Part shown: in pieces, positions 8,241 to 16,824 of the stretch
How positions within the stretch are numbered: position 1 is the first letter of the stretch
Layout of the letters: every line of letters begins with the position of its first letter
Source of the DNA: Clostridiales bacterium
GTDB taxonomy: Bacteria; Bacillota; Clostridia; Christensenellales; CAG-138
Reading direction: 5' to 3'
Assembly: GCA_012838425.1 (NCBI GenBank)
Contig: DUPG01000028.1
Coordinates: forward strand, 1-40,751
Length of the DNA: 40,751 nt
The notes under the pieces: generated by a model
Database searches by the model: none
Seen by the model: only the letters and a program-made list of their open reading frames with translations
Told to the model about the DNA's origin: nothing
Position numbers and translations under genes: made by a program

Positions 8241-8981
8241 ATGCAGTATAAGAGATTCGCAAAAATATACGATACACTGATGCGCGATGTTGATTACGAT
8301 TGTTGGGCAGAGTATTTGTGCAATATTGCTGAACGCTTTTGTGTTCCCCTAAACTTTGTTGTTGACTGTGCTTGCGGAACGGGCGCAATGTCTATTCGCT
8401 TAGCTAAAAGGGGCAGTAGAGTAATAGGAATTGACCTTTCTGAAGAAATGCTGCAAATGGCTCAGGAGAATTCAAGGGAGAGCGGAGTATCCATAGTGTT
8501 CGCTAAGATGGATATGCGAAGCTTCACTGTGCATAAGCCGGCAGACGCGGTGATTGCGGTTTGCGACGGTGTGAATTACTTGACATCAATGAGGGATGTA
8601 AAACGCTTCTTTGAAAGCGCGTACAGAGCATTGAAGCCTAACGGACTGCTTATGTTCGATATTTCTTCACACTATAAGCTAAAAGACATATTGGGCGACA
8701 ACACATTTGCAGAGGATACGGGCGAAATAGCGTATATTTGGCAGAACAGCTATGATTCGCAATCAAAGCTAATAGAAATGAACCTTAGCTTTTTCGAAAA
8801 GACTGAAAACGGATTGTATGAGAGGTTCACAGAAAGGCATATTCAGCGCGCACATTCAGAGCAGGAGCTAAAAAACGCGCTTTGCAGTATAGGCTTCAAT
8901 GAGATATACTCTTATGAGGCGTTTTCATTTATAGCGCCAAGCAATAATAGCGAAAGGATTCAATTTGTTGCTAAACGGTAA
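8241..8981 (+). CDS. Class I SAM-dependent methyltransferase
   Basis: The 246-aa Rossmann-type methyltransferase has motif I VVDCACGTGAMSIRLA near residue 40, the acidic ribose-binding residue in VIGIDLSEEM, motif II MDMRSF and the post-II segment ADAVIAVCDGVNYL. The C-terminal half with EIAYIWQNSYD and FTERHIQRAHS resembles the YqeM/small-molecule methyltransferases of Firmicutes. The target is not identifiable. It is first in an operon with hslO, with only 4 bp between its stop and the next ATG. AGGA precedes its start. Confidence 0.87.
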   Translation: MQYKRFAKIYDTLMRDVDYDCWAEYLCNIAERFCVPLNFVVDCACGTGAMSIRLAKRGSRVIGIDLSEEMLQMAQENSRESGVSIVFAKMDMRSFTVHKPADAVIAVCDGVNYLTSMRDVKRFFESAYRALKPNGLLMFDISSHYKLKDILGDNTFAEDTGEIAYIWQNSYDSQSKLIEMNLSFFEKTENGLYERFTERHIQRAHSEQELKNALCSIGFNEIYSYEAFSFIAPSNNSERIQFVAKR

Positions 8982-8985
8982 CAGT

Positions 8986-9906
8986 ATGATAGATAGCTTA
9001 GATATTCTTATAAGAGGGCTTATTTTTGATAAAAGCGTAAACATAATAGCCATAAACGGAAGAAAAATGGTGCAGAAAGCGCGCGAGCTGCATGAATTAT
9101 CCCGCGTATGCACTGCGGCGCTGGGGCGCATGCTTCTCCAAACCGCTATGATGAGCACACAGCTGAAAACTGAGACGGACAGGCTTACGAATATTATTTC
9201 AGGCGATGGTCCAATAGGAAACATTGTCTGCACAGCCAGACCTAACGGCATAGTCAAGGGCTATGTTGTAAACCCGCAGGTTGAATTGCCGCCCACCCAA
9301 GAGGGCAAGCTTGATGTAGCCGCGGCTGTGGGAAGAAGCGGCACGCTTACAGTAATCAGAGATATGTCTTTACGCGAACCATATATGGGAAAGAGCGATA
9401 TAGTTTCGGGCGAAATAGCAGAGGACTTTACGAACTACTACTTTTTCAGCGAGCAGCAGCCTAACGCTATATACTTAGGCGTGCGCGTTGATACGCAAAG
9501 CGGCGAGGTGCTTGCAGCAGGCGGGCTAATGCTTATGCCCCTGCCCGACTGCCCCGACTATGTGTTAGACGAGCTGCAGACAGTACTGCCTAAGCTTCAA
9601 AGCCTATCTAAAATGCTTGAGGAAATGAGCTTAGAAAGCGCTTTGGCGGAGCTGTTTGACGGATTGGGCTTTTTGGAATTAGAGAGGTTGGAGCCGAAAT
9701 TCGAATGTGATTGTTCAAAGGAAAGGCTAATTTCGGTGCTTGCGGCATTGGGCAAGGAAGAATTGCGCGATATGGCTGAGCACGACAAGGGCGCGGAGCT
9801 GCACTGCAGGTTCTGCAATCAAACATATAAGTTTTCTGAACAGGAGCTATACATGATAATTGAAGAAACGGAGCAAACACAGCAAAATGACGAAAATTTC
9901 AGCTAA
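8986..9906 (+). CDS. hslO: Redox-regulated chaperone Hsp33
   Basis: The 306-aa protein is the zinc- and thiol-controlled holdase that is activated by oxidative unfolding. The N-terminal chaperone domain shows HELSRVCTAALGRMLLQTAMM and GDGPIGNIVCTA. The redox switch is intact, with Cys241-x-Cys243 and Cys274-x2-Cys277. The ATG at 8986 aligns with the family N-terminus but has no clear SD. A TTG at 8965 has AAAGGA 6 bp upstream, within the previous gene, so either TTG initiation adding seven residues or coupled re-initiation is likely. In an anaerobe with superoxide reductase nearby it fits oxidative-stress defence. Confidence 0.94.
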   Translation: MIDSLDILIRGLIFDKSVNIIAINGRKMVQKARELHELSRVCTAALGRMLLQTAMMSTQLKTETDRLTNIISGDGPIGNIVCTARPNGIVKGYVVNPQVELPPTQEGKLDVAAAVGRSGTLTVIRDMSLREPYMGKSDIVSGEIAEDFTNYYFFSEQQPNAIYLGVRVDTQSGEVLAAGGLMLMPLPDCPDYVLDELQTVLPKLQSLSKMLEEMSLESALAELFDGLGFLELERLEPKFECDCSKERLISVLAALGKEELRDMAEHDKGAELHCRFCNQTYKFSEQELYMIIEETEQTQQNDENFS

Positions 9907-11668
9907 CAAGCAAAACATTGTTTCATTTGAGCGCACAGCGGATTTTTTCCTGAAAAACGGACTCAAGAAAATGCGCGCAGGCGATTTCAGCGAGGCTATA
10001 AAATACCTATACAGCTCACTTTCAAAAGAGGACAAGTTCGAAACCAAATTAGGCATAGCGCAGGCATTGGCGCAGACGGGCAGATTCTTCGAATCTAACA
10101 AGTTTTTATATCAGAATTTCAAGCCGAACGAGCGCACATCAAGCGTATATTTCGCGTTGGTGTGCAACTACGCGCTTATGCTTGAAAAGAAGCAGGTTGA
10201 AATAATGCTGAGCAGGCTGAACTCCTGCGCTGAGGACGAAATAGGCTTTTCAGACGAAACCTATGACGCGATAATCAGCTCGGACTTTTCTCTTGATTTC
10301 AAAACATGCCAGTATATCGATGATGACGATAGCGAGGAATACATAGACTTAGCGTTAAGCATAGCCCGAAATATGCTGATAACGGGCAATTACAAGCGGG
10401 CGGCGAATGTGTTGGCGAAGGCACACAGTATACTCCCCGACGCGATAGAGTTTATACCCGATTTACTGCTTGCATACATTCTTTCGGGCAATCATACGAA
10501 GGCGGCAGAGCTTCTAAATGAGGTTGATTTAGAAAAGGTGCGCACTGACGCTACTTTCTTATGCGTACTGATTCTTTTGAAGCACTTTATATCAAGAGAG
10601 GACGATGAGGAAAAGCTGAACGGAATAAAAATGCTTGCAAGCGTTGAAACCGACAGCTTAGACTTAGCCAACTACATAGCTACCACACTTATTTACTTAA
10701 AGAAATGGGAGCTTGCAGAGCCTTTTGTGAAAAAGCTCATAAAGGTTATGCCCTATGGCAAAAAGGAAAATCATATGCTGGCACTTTGCGCGTTTCATTC
10801 GGGCGATTACGCGAAGGCAAAGAGCTGCTACGACTCAATATTGAAGTTCGACCCGCACGACATAGTCGCACAGCACTTTAAGAAGATATGCTCGGAATGC
10901 CTGAGGATAAGCCAAGACGAAAGCTTATCCGAAAAGAACAAGGAAATGTGCTTAGGCTACATATATCCCGACTATCAGTTGGATTTCAGAGCAAGGCAGG
11001 AGGTAACCGCTGTCGTAAGGGAGTTTTTAGAGCTTCCCACAGAGGAGGCGGGCGCAAAGCTTGATGAGGAAGGCGAATTCTTTTACGAGCTTTTGTATGT
11101 ATTCGAGAATTACTTGAAACCGAAGGAGCAAATGGAGTGCTTAGAGCTGATATATAAAACAGGCACAAGCAATGCGGTTAAATTCTTGGAGGAATGCTTG
11201 CTGCTGGGCGACCTGCCCTTCAATGTGAAGAATTTAGCATATGAAAAGCTGTGCGAGCTAAAACCGAATGAGCCTTTGAGGGCGGCATTCGGCAACCTGA
11301 TAGTAGAAGGCGACCCCAACCCCGACGCGTACAGGTTCTATGACCAGACATACCAAAAAGCCATAAATATCTGCATGGAAAAGCTGACAGCGCACAAAAA
11401 AGACATATGCCGCATAGCCGCCGGAGAGCTTTTCCACTATTACAGCTTTCACTACTACAACATAAGCGACAGTTTTAGAGCTGACGACGGAATGTTAAGA
11501 GCAGTCGCGGCTGTTATAGGACACCTTGCTATGCTGCGATGCGATTTAGACATTGAATTAGACTATGTTTTGAATATGTTCCGCGTTTCTGAAGAAAGAT
11601 ACGAAAAAGCATATGAGCTGTTAAACGACTTTGATTTTTTCGCATATTTTGACGATGACGAAGATTAA
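9887..11668 (+). CDS. Large TPR-repeat protein
   Basis: The 593-aa, all-helical, soluble protein carries tetratricopeptide-like units: GLKKMRAGDFSEAIKYLYSS near residue 24, NYKRAANVLAKAHSILP near 170, KKWELAEPFVKKLIKVMP near 280 and HSGDYAKAKSCYDSILKFDP near 315. The C-terminal half has no recognisable domain. It is acidic and ends in FFAYFDDDED. No signal peptide is visible. TPR proteins are usually scaffolds; the partner is unknown. The ATG lies inside the last 20 bp of hslO. The TTG at 9860 would extend it further into hslO and is less likely. Its stop overlaps the next gene by 14 bp. Confidence 0.85.
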   Translation: MTKISANKQNIVSFERTADFFLKNGLKKMRAGDFSEAIKYLYSSLSKEDKFETKLGIAQALAQTGRFFESNKFLYQNFKPNERTSSVYFALVCNYALMLEKKQVEIMLSRLNSCAEDEIGFSDETYDAIISSDFSLDFKTCQYIDDDDSEEYIDLALSIARNMLITGNYKRAANVLAKAHSILPDAIEFIPDLLLAYILSGNHTKAAELLNEVDLEKVRTDATFLCVLILLKHFISREDDEEKLNGIKMLASVETDSLDLANYIATTLIYLKKWELAEPFVKKLIKVMPYGKKENHMLALCAFHSGDYAKAKSCYDSILKFDPHDIVAQHFKKICSECLRISQDESLSEKNKEMCLGYIYPDYQLDFRARQEVTAVVREFLELPTEEAGAKLDEEGEFFYELLYVFENYLKPKEQMECLELIYKTGTSNAVKFLEECLLLGDLPFNVKNLAYEKLCELKPNEPLRAAFGNLIVEGDPNPDAYRFYDQTYQKAINICMEKLTAHKKDICRIAAGELFHYYSFHYYNISDSFRADDGMLRAVAAVIGHLAMLRCDLDIELDYVLNMFRVSEERYEKAYELLNDFDFFAYFDDDED

Positions 11669-12791
11669 GAACAAGTACATTGCCACAACGAAATTAGGGC
11701 TTGAATCCGTAGTCGCGAATGAGCTTGAAGCGTTGGGCTTTAAGGACATAAGGAAAGAGGATGCGCGAGTAATTTTCTATGGCGATTATTACGACTTGGC
11801 GCGCGCTTGCTTGTGGCTGAGAGCGGCAGAGCGTGTGCTGATGGTAGTAGGCGAATTCGAAGCCAAAACATTTGACGAGCTTTATGAGAATACAAAAGCG
11901 CTTAACCTGAAGCCATGCTTCACAAAGGATTCGTTCATTCATGTAAACGGCAAAAGTGCAAAAAGCACGCTGTTTTCGGTTTCAGACTGCCAATCCATAG
12001 TCAAAAAAGCCATAGTTGATAACCTGCTGTCCGCTTTCAAAACGCGCGTACTAACCGAATCGGGCAGCAGGGTGATTGTTGAGGTAGGCATACTGCGCGA
12101 CCAGGTAACAATAGCGTTAGACGCCTGCGGTGCGGGCTTGAGCCGCAGAGGGTATAGGATTCACAATTACGAAGCGCCAATCTCCGAAACCTTGGGCGCA
12201 GCTATTGTGCTGTTATCAAGATACAATGCTGACATTCCGCTTATTGACCCCATGTGCGGAAGCGGCACAATGCCCATTGAAGCGGCTATGATCGCAAGGA
12301 ATATGGCTCCGGGGCTTAACAGGAGCTTTGCCGCGCAGGAATGGCACTTTGTTGAGAAAAGCATATTTGCGCGAGCATACGAGCAGGCACGCGATTCTAT
12401 ATTAGACATTAAGCCTATGATTTTAGGCAGCGATATTGAGAGTCGCGCAATAGAATTGTCAAAGCAGCACGCAAAGAACGCAAAAATCATGGTTGACTGG
12501 AAGGTTATGCCCGTGTCCCAGCTAAGCGCCGAAGCTAAAAGGGGTATTATAGTATGCAATCCCCCATACGGCGAGCGCATGATGACAAAGCAGCAAACAA
12601 TACAGCTATATAAAGATATGCGCACCGCTTTTGACGCGCTTCCTATAGGCTGGTCTAAGCATATAATTACATCAATGCTTGATTTTGAGCGCGTATACGG
12701 CAAAAGAGCCAGCAAGCGCAGAAATCTGTCGAGCGGCGGCAAGAGATGCACTCTATACAGCTATTTCGGGTATTCTAATAATGAAAGATAG
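11655..12791 (+). CDS. THUMP-domain class I RNA methyltransferase (RlmL/YpsC-like)
   Basis: The 378-aa protein begins with a THUMP RNA-binding region (about 5-155). An N6/N2-type methyltransferase domain follows, with motif I DPMCGSGTMPIEAA near residue 198 and the catalytic motif IV NPPYGERM near 302. This matches the family that methylates guanine N2 in 23S rRNA (RlmL homologues, Firmicute YpsC). The second, RlmK-like domain of proteobacterial RlmKL is missing, as is usual in Firmicutes. The ATG overlaps the TPR gene by 14 bp. The stop overlaps the ROK gene by 11 bp, so the genes are translationally coupled. Confidence 0.92.
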   Translation: MTKIKNKYIATTKLGLESVVANELEALGFKDIRKEDARVIFYGDYYDLARACLWLRAAERVLMVVGEFEAKTFDELYENTKALNLKPCFTKDSFIHVNGKSAKSTLFSVSDCQSIVKKAIVDNLLSAFKTRVLTESGSRVIVEVGILRDQVTIALDACGAGLSRRGYRIHNYEAPISETLGAAIVLLSRYNADIPLIDPMCGSGTMPIEAAMIARNMAPGLNRSFAAQEWHFVEKSIFARAYEQARDSILDIKPMILGSDIESRAIELSKQHAKNAKIMVDWKVMPVSQLSAEAKRGIIVCNPPYGERMMTKQQTIQLYKDMRTAFDALPIGWSKHIITSMLDFERVYGKRASKRRNLSSGGKRCTLYSYFGYSNNER

Positions 12792-13704
12792 CGTTACAAT
12801 AGGAATAGATGTAGGCGGATCAAATATTGCAATAGCTTTAATACAAGCAGGCGATTACGACAATGCGCACTACACTTCTATTCCTTATGTGTATAAGTCA
12901 AGCGCATATGAGCTTTCAAGCTATATATATGAAGCTGTGCTGAAGCTGGCACTTGAGAATAGCGTTTCAGAAGAACAGATAACTAAAATAGGACTTGCTT
13001 TTCCCGGCAGTATTGATTCAAAAAAAGGTGTAGTCAATTATGCGCACAACTTAAAGCTATATGACGCGGATATAAAAGGCGCCTTTAATACGCTTGCCCC
13101 ACGCACAGATATAGGACTTATGAACGACGCTGACGCGGCAACCTTGGCAGAGCATGAGCTTGGCGCATTAAAGGGCTGTGATAGCGGCGTGCTTATAACA
13201 TTGGGCACCGGGCTTGGCGGGGGACTTATATTGGGCGGCAGGCAGTTCTTCGGCGGCTTGAAAAGGGGCATAGAATTAGGGCATATGATTATTGACAAAT
13301 CGTCAAAGCAAAAATGCTCATGCGGTAATTACGGCTGCGCGGAAGTGCTGTGCAATTCTGCATACCTTAAAGCTGAGGGCGAAAAGCATTTTTATACGGG
13401 CATTACCGCAAAGCAGGTTATAGACTTAGCTAAAAGCGACAATAAAACGGCGTATGAGATTTTTTGCAGGTATGCTGAGAACCTCTCATGCGTTACGGCT
13501 TCTATAATCAATCTGTTAGATATTGAAAGGCTTGTGTTGAGCGGCGGAATAAGCCTTAGCGGAGAATTCCTGCTTGAAGCGTTGAAAAGGGCAACCGCAG
13601 AAAAATGCTTTTTCGAAATGAAGTGCGAAATGCTGCTGTCAATGCTTTCTGATAAAGCAGGGGCATTGGGCGCGGCATTGTATTCAGAAAATCATAGCGT
13701 ATAG
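12781..13704 (+). CDS. ROK-family sugar kinase (glucokinase-like)
   Basis: The 307-aa protein phosphorylates a hexose or amino sugar with ATP, by family. It has the phosphate-binding IGIDVGGSNIAIAL near residue 6, the sugar-binding MNDADAATLAEHELGA, the glycine-rich LITLGTGLGGGLILGG, ELGHM with His168, and the ROK zinc motif CSCGNYGCAE (Cys179, Cys181, Cys186). No N-terminal helix-turn-helix is present, so it is a kinase and not a NagC-type repressor. Exact sugar specificity is not readable. It ends the operon. Its last 13 bp overlap the end of the convergent radC-like gene, with no terminator between them. Confidence 0.9.
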   Translation: MKDSVTIGIDVGGSNIAIALIQAGDYDNAHYTSIPYVYKSSAYELSSYIYEAVLKLALENSVSEEQITKIGLAFPGSIDSKKGVVNYAHNLKLYDADIKGAFNTLAPRTDIGLMNDADAATLAEHELGALKGCDSGVLITLGTGLGGGLILGGRQFFGGLKRGIELGHMIIDKSSKQKCSCGNYGCAEVLCNSAYLKAEGEKHFYTGITAKQVIDLAKSDNKTAYEIFCRYAENLSCVTASIINLLDIERLVLSGGISLSGEFLLEALKRATAEKCFFEMKCEMLLSMLSDKAGALGAALYSENHSV

Positions 13705-14513
13705 TCTATATCGCCGGATTCGATTTCTACATCTTGCTCATTTTTTACCGATTCAAGCATTTTATATAGCACTGTTTTCTCAAATATGCTTTCCGTAAGC
13801 TCTGTTTGCGGTATTTCGCTCATTTTCTGTATTTTATATAGCACTATTTCAAAAAAATCGTTGAACGGGCGGTAAACCTTGCTGTCTTTCAACAAAAAGC
13901 AATCAAGCATAGTGAAGCCGTATGCCTTCATTTCTTCGAATACTGTATTGACTTCGTCTATGAATACAGCAGGGTCGAAGTCCTTGCGGCTATACGCTAT
14001 GAAATAACAATGCGCATCATTGCTTAGCATGGTTTGTAAGCTATCGACTAATTCGGAAAAAGCGGCTTGAGATACCGTGTCAAGACTGATTACATTCTCT
14101 AAGCTCAATTCCTGTGTAATGAAAAATATGTTGACCCCTTGAATATGTAAATATTCTAATAGCAGGTCAGTTAAGCACTCAAAGCTAACTATCCTGAACC
14201 TGTGCGTATTCTCGTATTCGTTGAGATAGCTATACACCTTTCCGACAGCTCTGAGCAATTCCACGCTTCGCCTGCCTACGCCTTTTATTGAAAGCAGCTC
14301 TTCATCGCTTGCGGAGAAAACGCCCTCTAATGTTTTGAACCTGTCAATAAGCAGGTGCGCTGTGGGGTTTGTGTCGCCGCGCGGAATTGAATACATAAGC
14401 AATGCCTCTAAAAGCTGGTGGCTATATGCGTTTTTATAGCCACCGCTCAATATTGAGTTAAATACCCTTTGCCTATGCCCCTTGTGCAGATTTTCATTCG
14501 TATTCTTTGTCAT
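13692..14513 (-). CDS. RadC-like protein with degenerate JAMM/MPN domain
   Basis: The 273-aa protein has a clear RadC (UPF0758) N-terminus: HKGHRQRVF near residue 10, HQLLEALLMYSIPRGDTNP near 32 and a helix-hairpin-helix segment LLSIKGVGRRS near 77. The C-terminal half follows the JAMM fold in outline (for example KAYGFTMLDCFLL where RadC has a DHI motif). However, the metal-binding HxH-PSG-D set is absent, and the HNHPSG position reads as YSRKDFD. It is therefore probably not a metalloprotease. The start overlaps the copA stop as TAATG, implying coupled translation. The biological role of RadC proteins is itself unsettled. Confidence 0.75.
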   Translation of the reverse strand: MTKNTNENLHKGHRQRVFNSILSGGYKNAYSHQLLEALLMYSIPRGDTNPTAHLLIDRFKTLEGVFSASDEELLSIKGVGRRSVELLRAVGKVYSYLNEYENTHRFRIVSFECLTDLLLEYLHIQGVNIFFITQELSLENVISLDTVSQAAFSELVDSLQTMLSNDAHCYFIAYSRKDFDPAVFIDEVNTVFEEMKAYGFTMLDCFLLKDSKVYRPFNDFFEIVLYKIQKMSEIPQTELTESIFEKTVLYKMLESVKNEQDVEIESGDIDYTL

Positions 14514-16738
14514 TATATCTTCTGTCTTCTTAATCTAAGCGCATTGCCCAATACGGTTATGGAGCTTAAGCTCATTGCCGCCGCCGCAAGCATGGGGTTA
14601 AGCAGGTGGCTTTCGTTTCCGGTGATTAGGAATATCAAGCCTGCCGCAACGGGTATGCACAGCACATTGTACGCAAATGCCCAGAAAAGATTTTGCTTTA
14701 TGTTGCGTATTGTCGCCTTTGAAATGCGCACTGCTTTTGCAATAAGGCTCAAATCATCACCCATAAGCACTATATCAGATGAGGATATTGAAACGTTTGT
14801 GCCGCTTCCCAAAGCTATGCCTATATCGGCTACAACTAACGCTACGCTGTCGTTTATTCCGTCGCCTACCATTGCTACTACTTCGCCCTCGCCTTTGAGG
14901 TTTTCTACTACCTTCGCCTTGTCCTCGGGCAGAACCTCGGCATAGGTGTCGTAAATATCTAACTTGGTGGCTATCGCGTGCACTGTATTCTTGTTATCAC
15001 CCGAAACTATAACGGGCTTTATACCCATCTTTTTCAGCCCGGCTATGACCTCGTATGCGTTGGGCTTCAAGGTATCCGCAACCGCTATTGCGCCTAACAC
15101 GCTTATACCGTCTGAAAGCATCATAACCGTTTTGCCCTGCGCTTCAACAGGCGTGGTGTTGGGAACATCCTCAATACCGTTTTCCTTGATAAACGCGGGA
15201 GAGCCTATTATATACTTGTTACCGTCGATAACAGAGTATCCGCCCTTGCCTGATACCGCTGTGAAACTTGCGTCTTTTTTATACTCTATGCCCTTTTCGT
15301 CAGCGTAGTTGACTATTGCTTTTCCTAAGGGGTGCTCGGAGCCGTACTCCGCAGCCGCGAACAATGAGAGCATGGCGTTTTCATCTAAAGAATATGCGAA
15401 CACATCTGTTACGGAGGGCTTGCCTATTGTCAATGTGCCTGTTTTATCGAATACCGCTGTGGTGATTTTGTTTGCTGTTTCTATTGCCTGACCGTTGCGA
15501 ATCAATATGCCCTCACGCGCGGACCTGCCTGTACCCACCATTACCGCTGTGGGAGTAGCAAGCCCCAAAGCACATGGGCAGGCTATTACCAATACAGAAG
15601 TAAATACCTTGAGCGCAAAGCCTATTTCCATTCCTGAATACAGCCATAGCGCCGCGACTATTACCGCAAAGAACATAACAGTAGGCACGAATATTGCGCT
15701 TACCTTGTCTGCAAGCCTTGCTATTTGCGGCTTTGACATCTGCGCCTGCTCTACTAATTTTACAAGCTTTGATACGAATGTATCTTCGCCGACGCTCGTT
15801 ACCCTTACCTCTACCGTACCTGTAAGGTTGTTTGAGCCGCCCACGACATTTGCGCCGACCTCCTTATGAACGGGCATGCTTTCCCCTGTCAGCATTGATT
15901 CGTCGGCTTCTGTTTCGCCCGAAATTATTATTCCGTCAACAGGGAATGCTTCGCCCGGGCGCACGCGTATTCTTTCTCCCTCTACCAATTCTTCAACATT
16001 TACGGTTTTCTCTGTACCGTCTTGCTGAATTACATTCGCTGTTTCGGGTACTATCGAGAGAAGCGCGTCAATAGCCTGCGATGTCTTGCCCTTTGCTTTG
16101 GCTTCAAAATACTTGCCCATCATCACAAGCGCTATTATTACGCCCGCAGATTCATAGTAAAGCTGGTGCAGGTAGTCATGCGCCGCTCCATGCGCCAATA
16201 TATGATAAGTTGAAACAGCAGAATACGCTATGGAAGCGACTGTGCCTATCGCAATCAAGCTATCCATATTTGGTCGAAGCCTGAAAAGCGCATAAAAGCC
16301 TGATGTATAGAACCTATACCCTATAACAACTATGGGAAGGAGTAAGAAAAGCTGTGCCAGCACATACAATTCCGGCTGAGCGTGCGAGGGGAATGTAGGA
16401 AGATTAAGCATGGGCGCCATAGCTATATAGAAAAGCGGAATTGCGAACACTAACGCTAATATCAGCCTTGTTTTCTGCTGCTTCAGCTCTTTTTCATGGC
16501 GCAGAATATCGCTTCTTGCTTCCTTTAATGTGCTTTCTGAAACTAAGGCCTTAAAGCCGGCGCGAGCAACCGCCTTAATTATTTCATCGTCAACATTGCT
16601 TTCACTGCGAACCCTCAGCTTTTCGGCTAACAGATTCACATTTGCGGCTTCAACGCCCTTTATGCTACGCGCCGCCCTCTCTACATTCGCCGCGCAGGAG
16701 GCGCAGTGCATACCGGTTATTTTATATTCCCTTATCAT
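14513..16738 (-). CDS. copA: Cu(+)-exporting P1B-type ATPase CopA
   Basis: The 741-aa pump exports Cu(+) (or Ag(+)) across the membrane using ATP. There is one N-terminal HMA domain with metal motif GMHCASC (Cys12, Cys15). The actuator motif is TGES (284-287). The TM6 ion site is CPC (387-389), and the phosphorylation loop is DKTGTLT with Asp431. It also has SEHPLGKA for nucleotide binding, GDGINDS in the hinge, the TM7 site AYN and the TM8 site MSLSS followed by LGNALRLRR. Together these give Cu(+) specificity. The ATG at 16738 has AAGGAG eight bases upstream; a longer reading from 16777 is less likely. No CsoR/CopY gene, CopZ gene or evident copper operator is adjacent. A TATAAT lies about 50 bp upstream without a good -35. 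Confidence 0.95.
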   Translation of the reverse strand: MIREYKITGMHCASCAANVERAARSIKGVEAANVNLLAEKLRVRSESNVDDEIIKAVARAGFKALVSESTLKEARSDILRHEKELKQQKTRLILALVFAIPLFYIAMAPMLNLPTFPSHAQPELYVLAQLFLLLPIVVIGYRFYTSGFYALFRLRPNMDSLIAIGTVASIAYSAVSTYHILAHGAAHDYLHQLYYESAGVIIALVMMGKYFEAKAKGKTSQAIDALLSIVPETANVIQQDGTEKTVNVEELVEGERIRVRPGEAFPVDGIIISGETEADESMLTGESMPVHKEVGANVVGGSNNLTGTVEVRVTSVGEDTFVSKLVKLVEQAQMSKPQIARLADKVSAIFVPTVMFFAVIVAALWLYSGMEIGFALKVFTSVLVIACPCALGLATPTAVMVGTGRSAREGILIRNGQAIETANKITTAVFDKTGTLTIGKPSVTDVFAYSLDENAMLSLFAAAEYGSEHPLGKAIVNYADEKGIEYKKDASFTAVSGKGGYSVIDGNKYIIGSPAFIKENGIEDVPNTTPVEAQGKTVMMLSDGISVLGAIAVADTLKPNAYEVIAGLKKMGIKPVIVSGDNKNTVHAIATKLDIYDTYAEVLPEDKAKVVENLKGEGEVVAMVGDGINDSVALVVADIGIALGSGTNVSISSSDIVLMGDDLSLIAKAVRISKATIRNIKQNLFWAFAYNVLCIPVAAGLIFLITGNESHLLNPMLAAAAMSLSSITVLGNALRLRRQKI

Positions 16739-16824
16739 TGTTCCGCTCCTTTTTACATATTCTTTGCCAAGCGGCATAACAATATTATACTCATAATTCC
16801 TACTACTTCTGTATGATTATCACT

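Noticed and set aside
15495-15869. Long open frame on the plus strand inside copA
   Set aside because: It is the antisense shadow of a highly conserved ATPase gene, with no SD and no protein-like motif.
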